DNA of 64,000 nt from Dolosigranulum savutiense (GTDB lineage: Bacteria; Bacillota; Bacilli; Lactobacillales; Carnobacteriaceae_A): NCBI RefSeq assembly GCF_039830095.1, contig NZ_CP142435.1:496001-560000 (forward strand), written 5' to 3'. A program made the translations under genes and the position numbers. Below are positions 63,792 to 64,000 of the stretch, in pieces (position 1 is the stretch's first letter; the number at the start of each line of letters is the position of its first letter). The notes under the pieces are model-generated. The model was not told the origin of the DNA, did no database searches, and saw only the letters and a list, made by a program, of their open reading frames with translations.

Positions 63792-63977
63792 TTAATCCTC
63801 CCATTCTTCAGGTGACCACAGTGTTCCATCCAGTTCTCCTTGATTTTGCTGGCGTCGTAACACTAATTCCTCAATTAAGGCACTTGCTTCTAAGTAAAAG
63901 GCTTTTTGTGTATAATTCTGACTTGCTTCAGCTCGTTTAACTAACTCTGCTCGCGCCCAATCTGCTCTCTCCATCAT
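63792..63977 (-). CDS. Small protein upstream of the DUF2207 gene
   Basis: This 61-aa protein is helical and charged (MMERADWARAELVKRAEASQ, ALIEELVLRRQQN) with a Trp-rich acidic end (LWSPEEWED). GGAGG lies 6 bases before the ATG. It stops one base before the DUF2207 start, whose ribosome binding site is in its last codons, so the two genes are co-translated. I do not recognise the family. Confidence 0.65.
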   Translation of the reverse strand: MMERADWARAELVKRAEASQNYTQKAFYLEASALIEELVLRRQQNQGELDGTLWSPEEWED

Positions 63978-64000
63978 CGTCGTCCTCCATAATTCAAATG

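Noticed and set aside
1-64000. tRNA, rRNA, tmRNA, RNase P, SRP RNA and CRISPR arrays
   Set aside because: Read on both strands by eye; no convincing cloverleaf, conserved rRNA segment or regularly spaced repeat was seen. Very small or divergent RNAs could be missed.

Overview
The window is AT-rich chromosomal DNA of a low-GC Gram-positive bacterium. It probably belongs to Lactobacillales, and the mix suggests Aerococcaceae, Carnobacteriaceae or a relative; that placement is inference from gene content. Supporting signs are many PTS permeases, a complete arginine deiminase operon, streptococcal-type adcA/adcC/adcB, RpoE, Veg, a sortase, PepC/PepV peptidases and two T-box leaders. I see no rRNA, tRNA, CRISPR array, prophage or intact IS.

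Layout. (1) 1-18.7 kb is a carbohydrate island, mostly on the minus strand. It holds a lactose/cellobiose-type PTS (EIIB, EIIA, EIIC), an alpha-mannoside system (PRD regulator, separate fructose-family EIIA, EIIB and EIIC, GH38 alpha-mannosidase), a degraded IS3-family transposase end, a glucose/maltose-type EIICB, and a galactitol-type PTS in one operon with a YjbQ protein, a TIM-like isomerase and a class II aldolase. The last operon lies divergent from a SorC-type regulator, with a cre site between them. A ketopantoate-reductase-like gene and an orphan EIIC-like membrane protein follow. (2) 18.7-23.1 kb: nucleoside hydrolase, the zinc ABC transporter (adcA-adcC-adcB) with a Zur-like box, and veg. 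(3) 23.2-31.7 kb: arginine deiminase operon in the order arcA-arcB-arcD-M20 peptidase-arcC-ArgRS-like protein-Crp/Fnr regulator. A perfect TGTGA-N6-TCACA box lies at about -63 from the likely arcA start. (4) 31.8-50 kb: housekeeping genes and small operons. These include a fused purQ/purL relic, a P-type ATPase without a CPx motif, fba, a His T-box in front of a NhaC/YuiF-like transporter, pyrG with a GGGC-start attenuator leader, a GntR/ABC module with three matching operators, corA, rpoE, a GNAT enzyme coupled to a 63-aa protein, and lipL-ywfO-Cof phosphatase. (5) 50-64 kb: GH20, msrA, serS with a Ser T-box, a VanR/VanS-like pair coupled to a D,D-carboxypeptidase, a YidD protein with a long extra C-terminal region, a class D-like sortase, pepC, and envelope proteins of the DUF218, DUF1002 and DUF2207 types.

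How it fits together. The organism appears to import many sugars by PTS and to gain ATP and acid tolerance from arginine. It seems to have lost de novo purine synthesis, since only a deletion relic of purQL is visible. The most unusual element is an arginyl-tRNA synthetase paralogue in the arc operon that lacks the N-terminal domain, has an altered HIGH motif and has no KMSKS loop. It looks like a regulatory or sensory pseudo-synthetase paired with the adjacent Crp/Fnr regulator. Other points of interest are the zinc-binding protein with an inserted domain, the extended YidD, the two-gene GNAT unit, and two or three candidate small RNAs.
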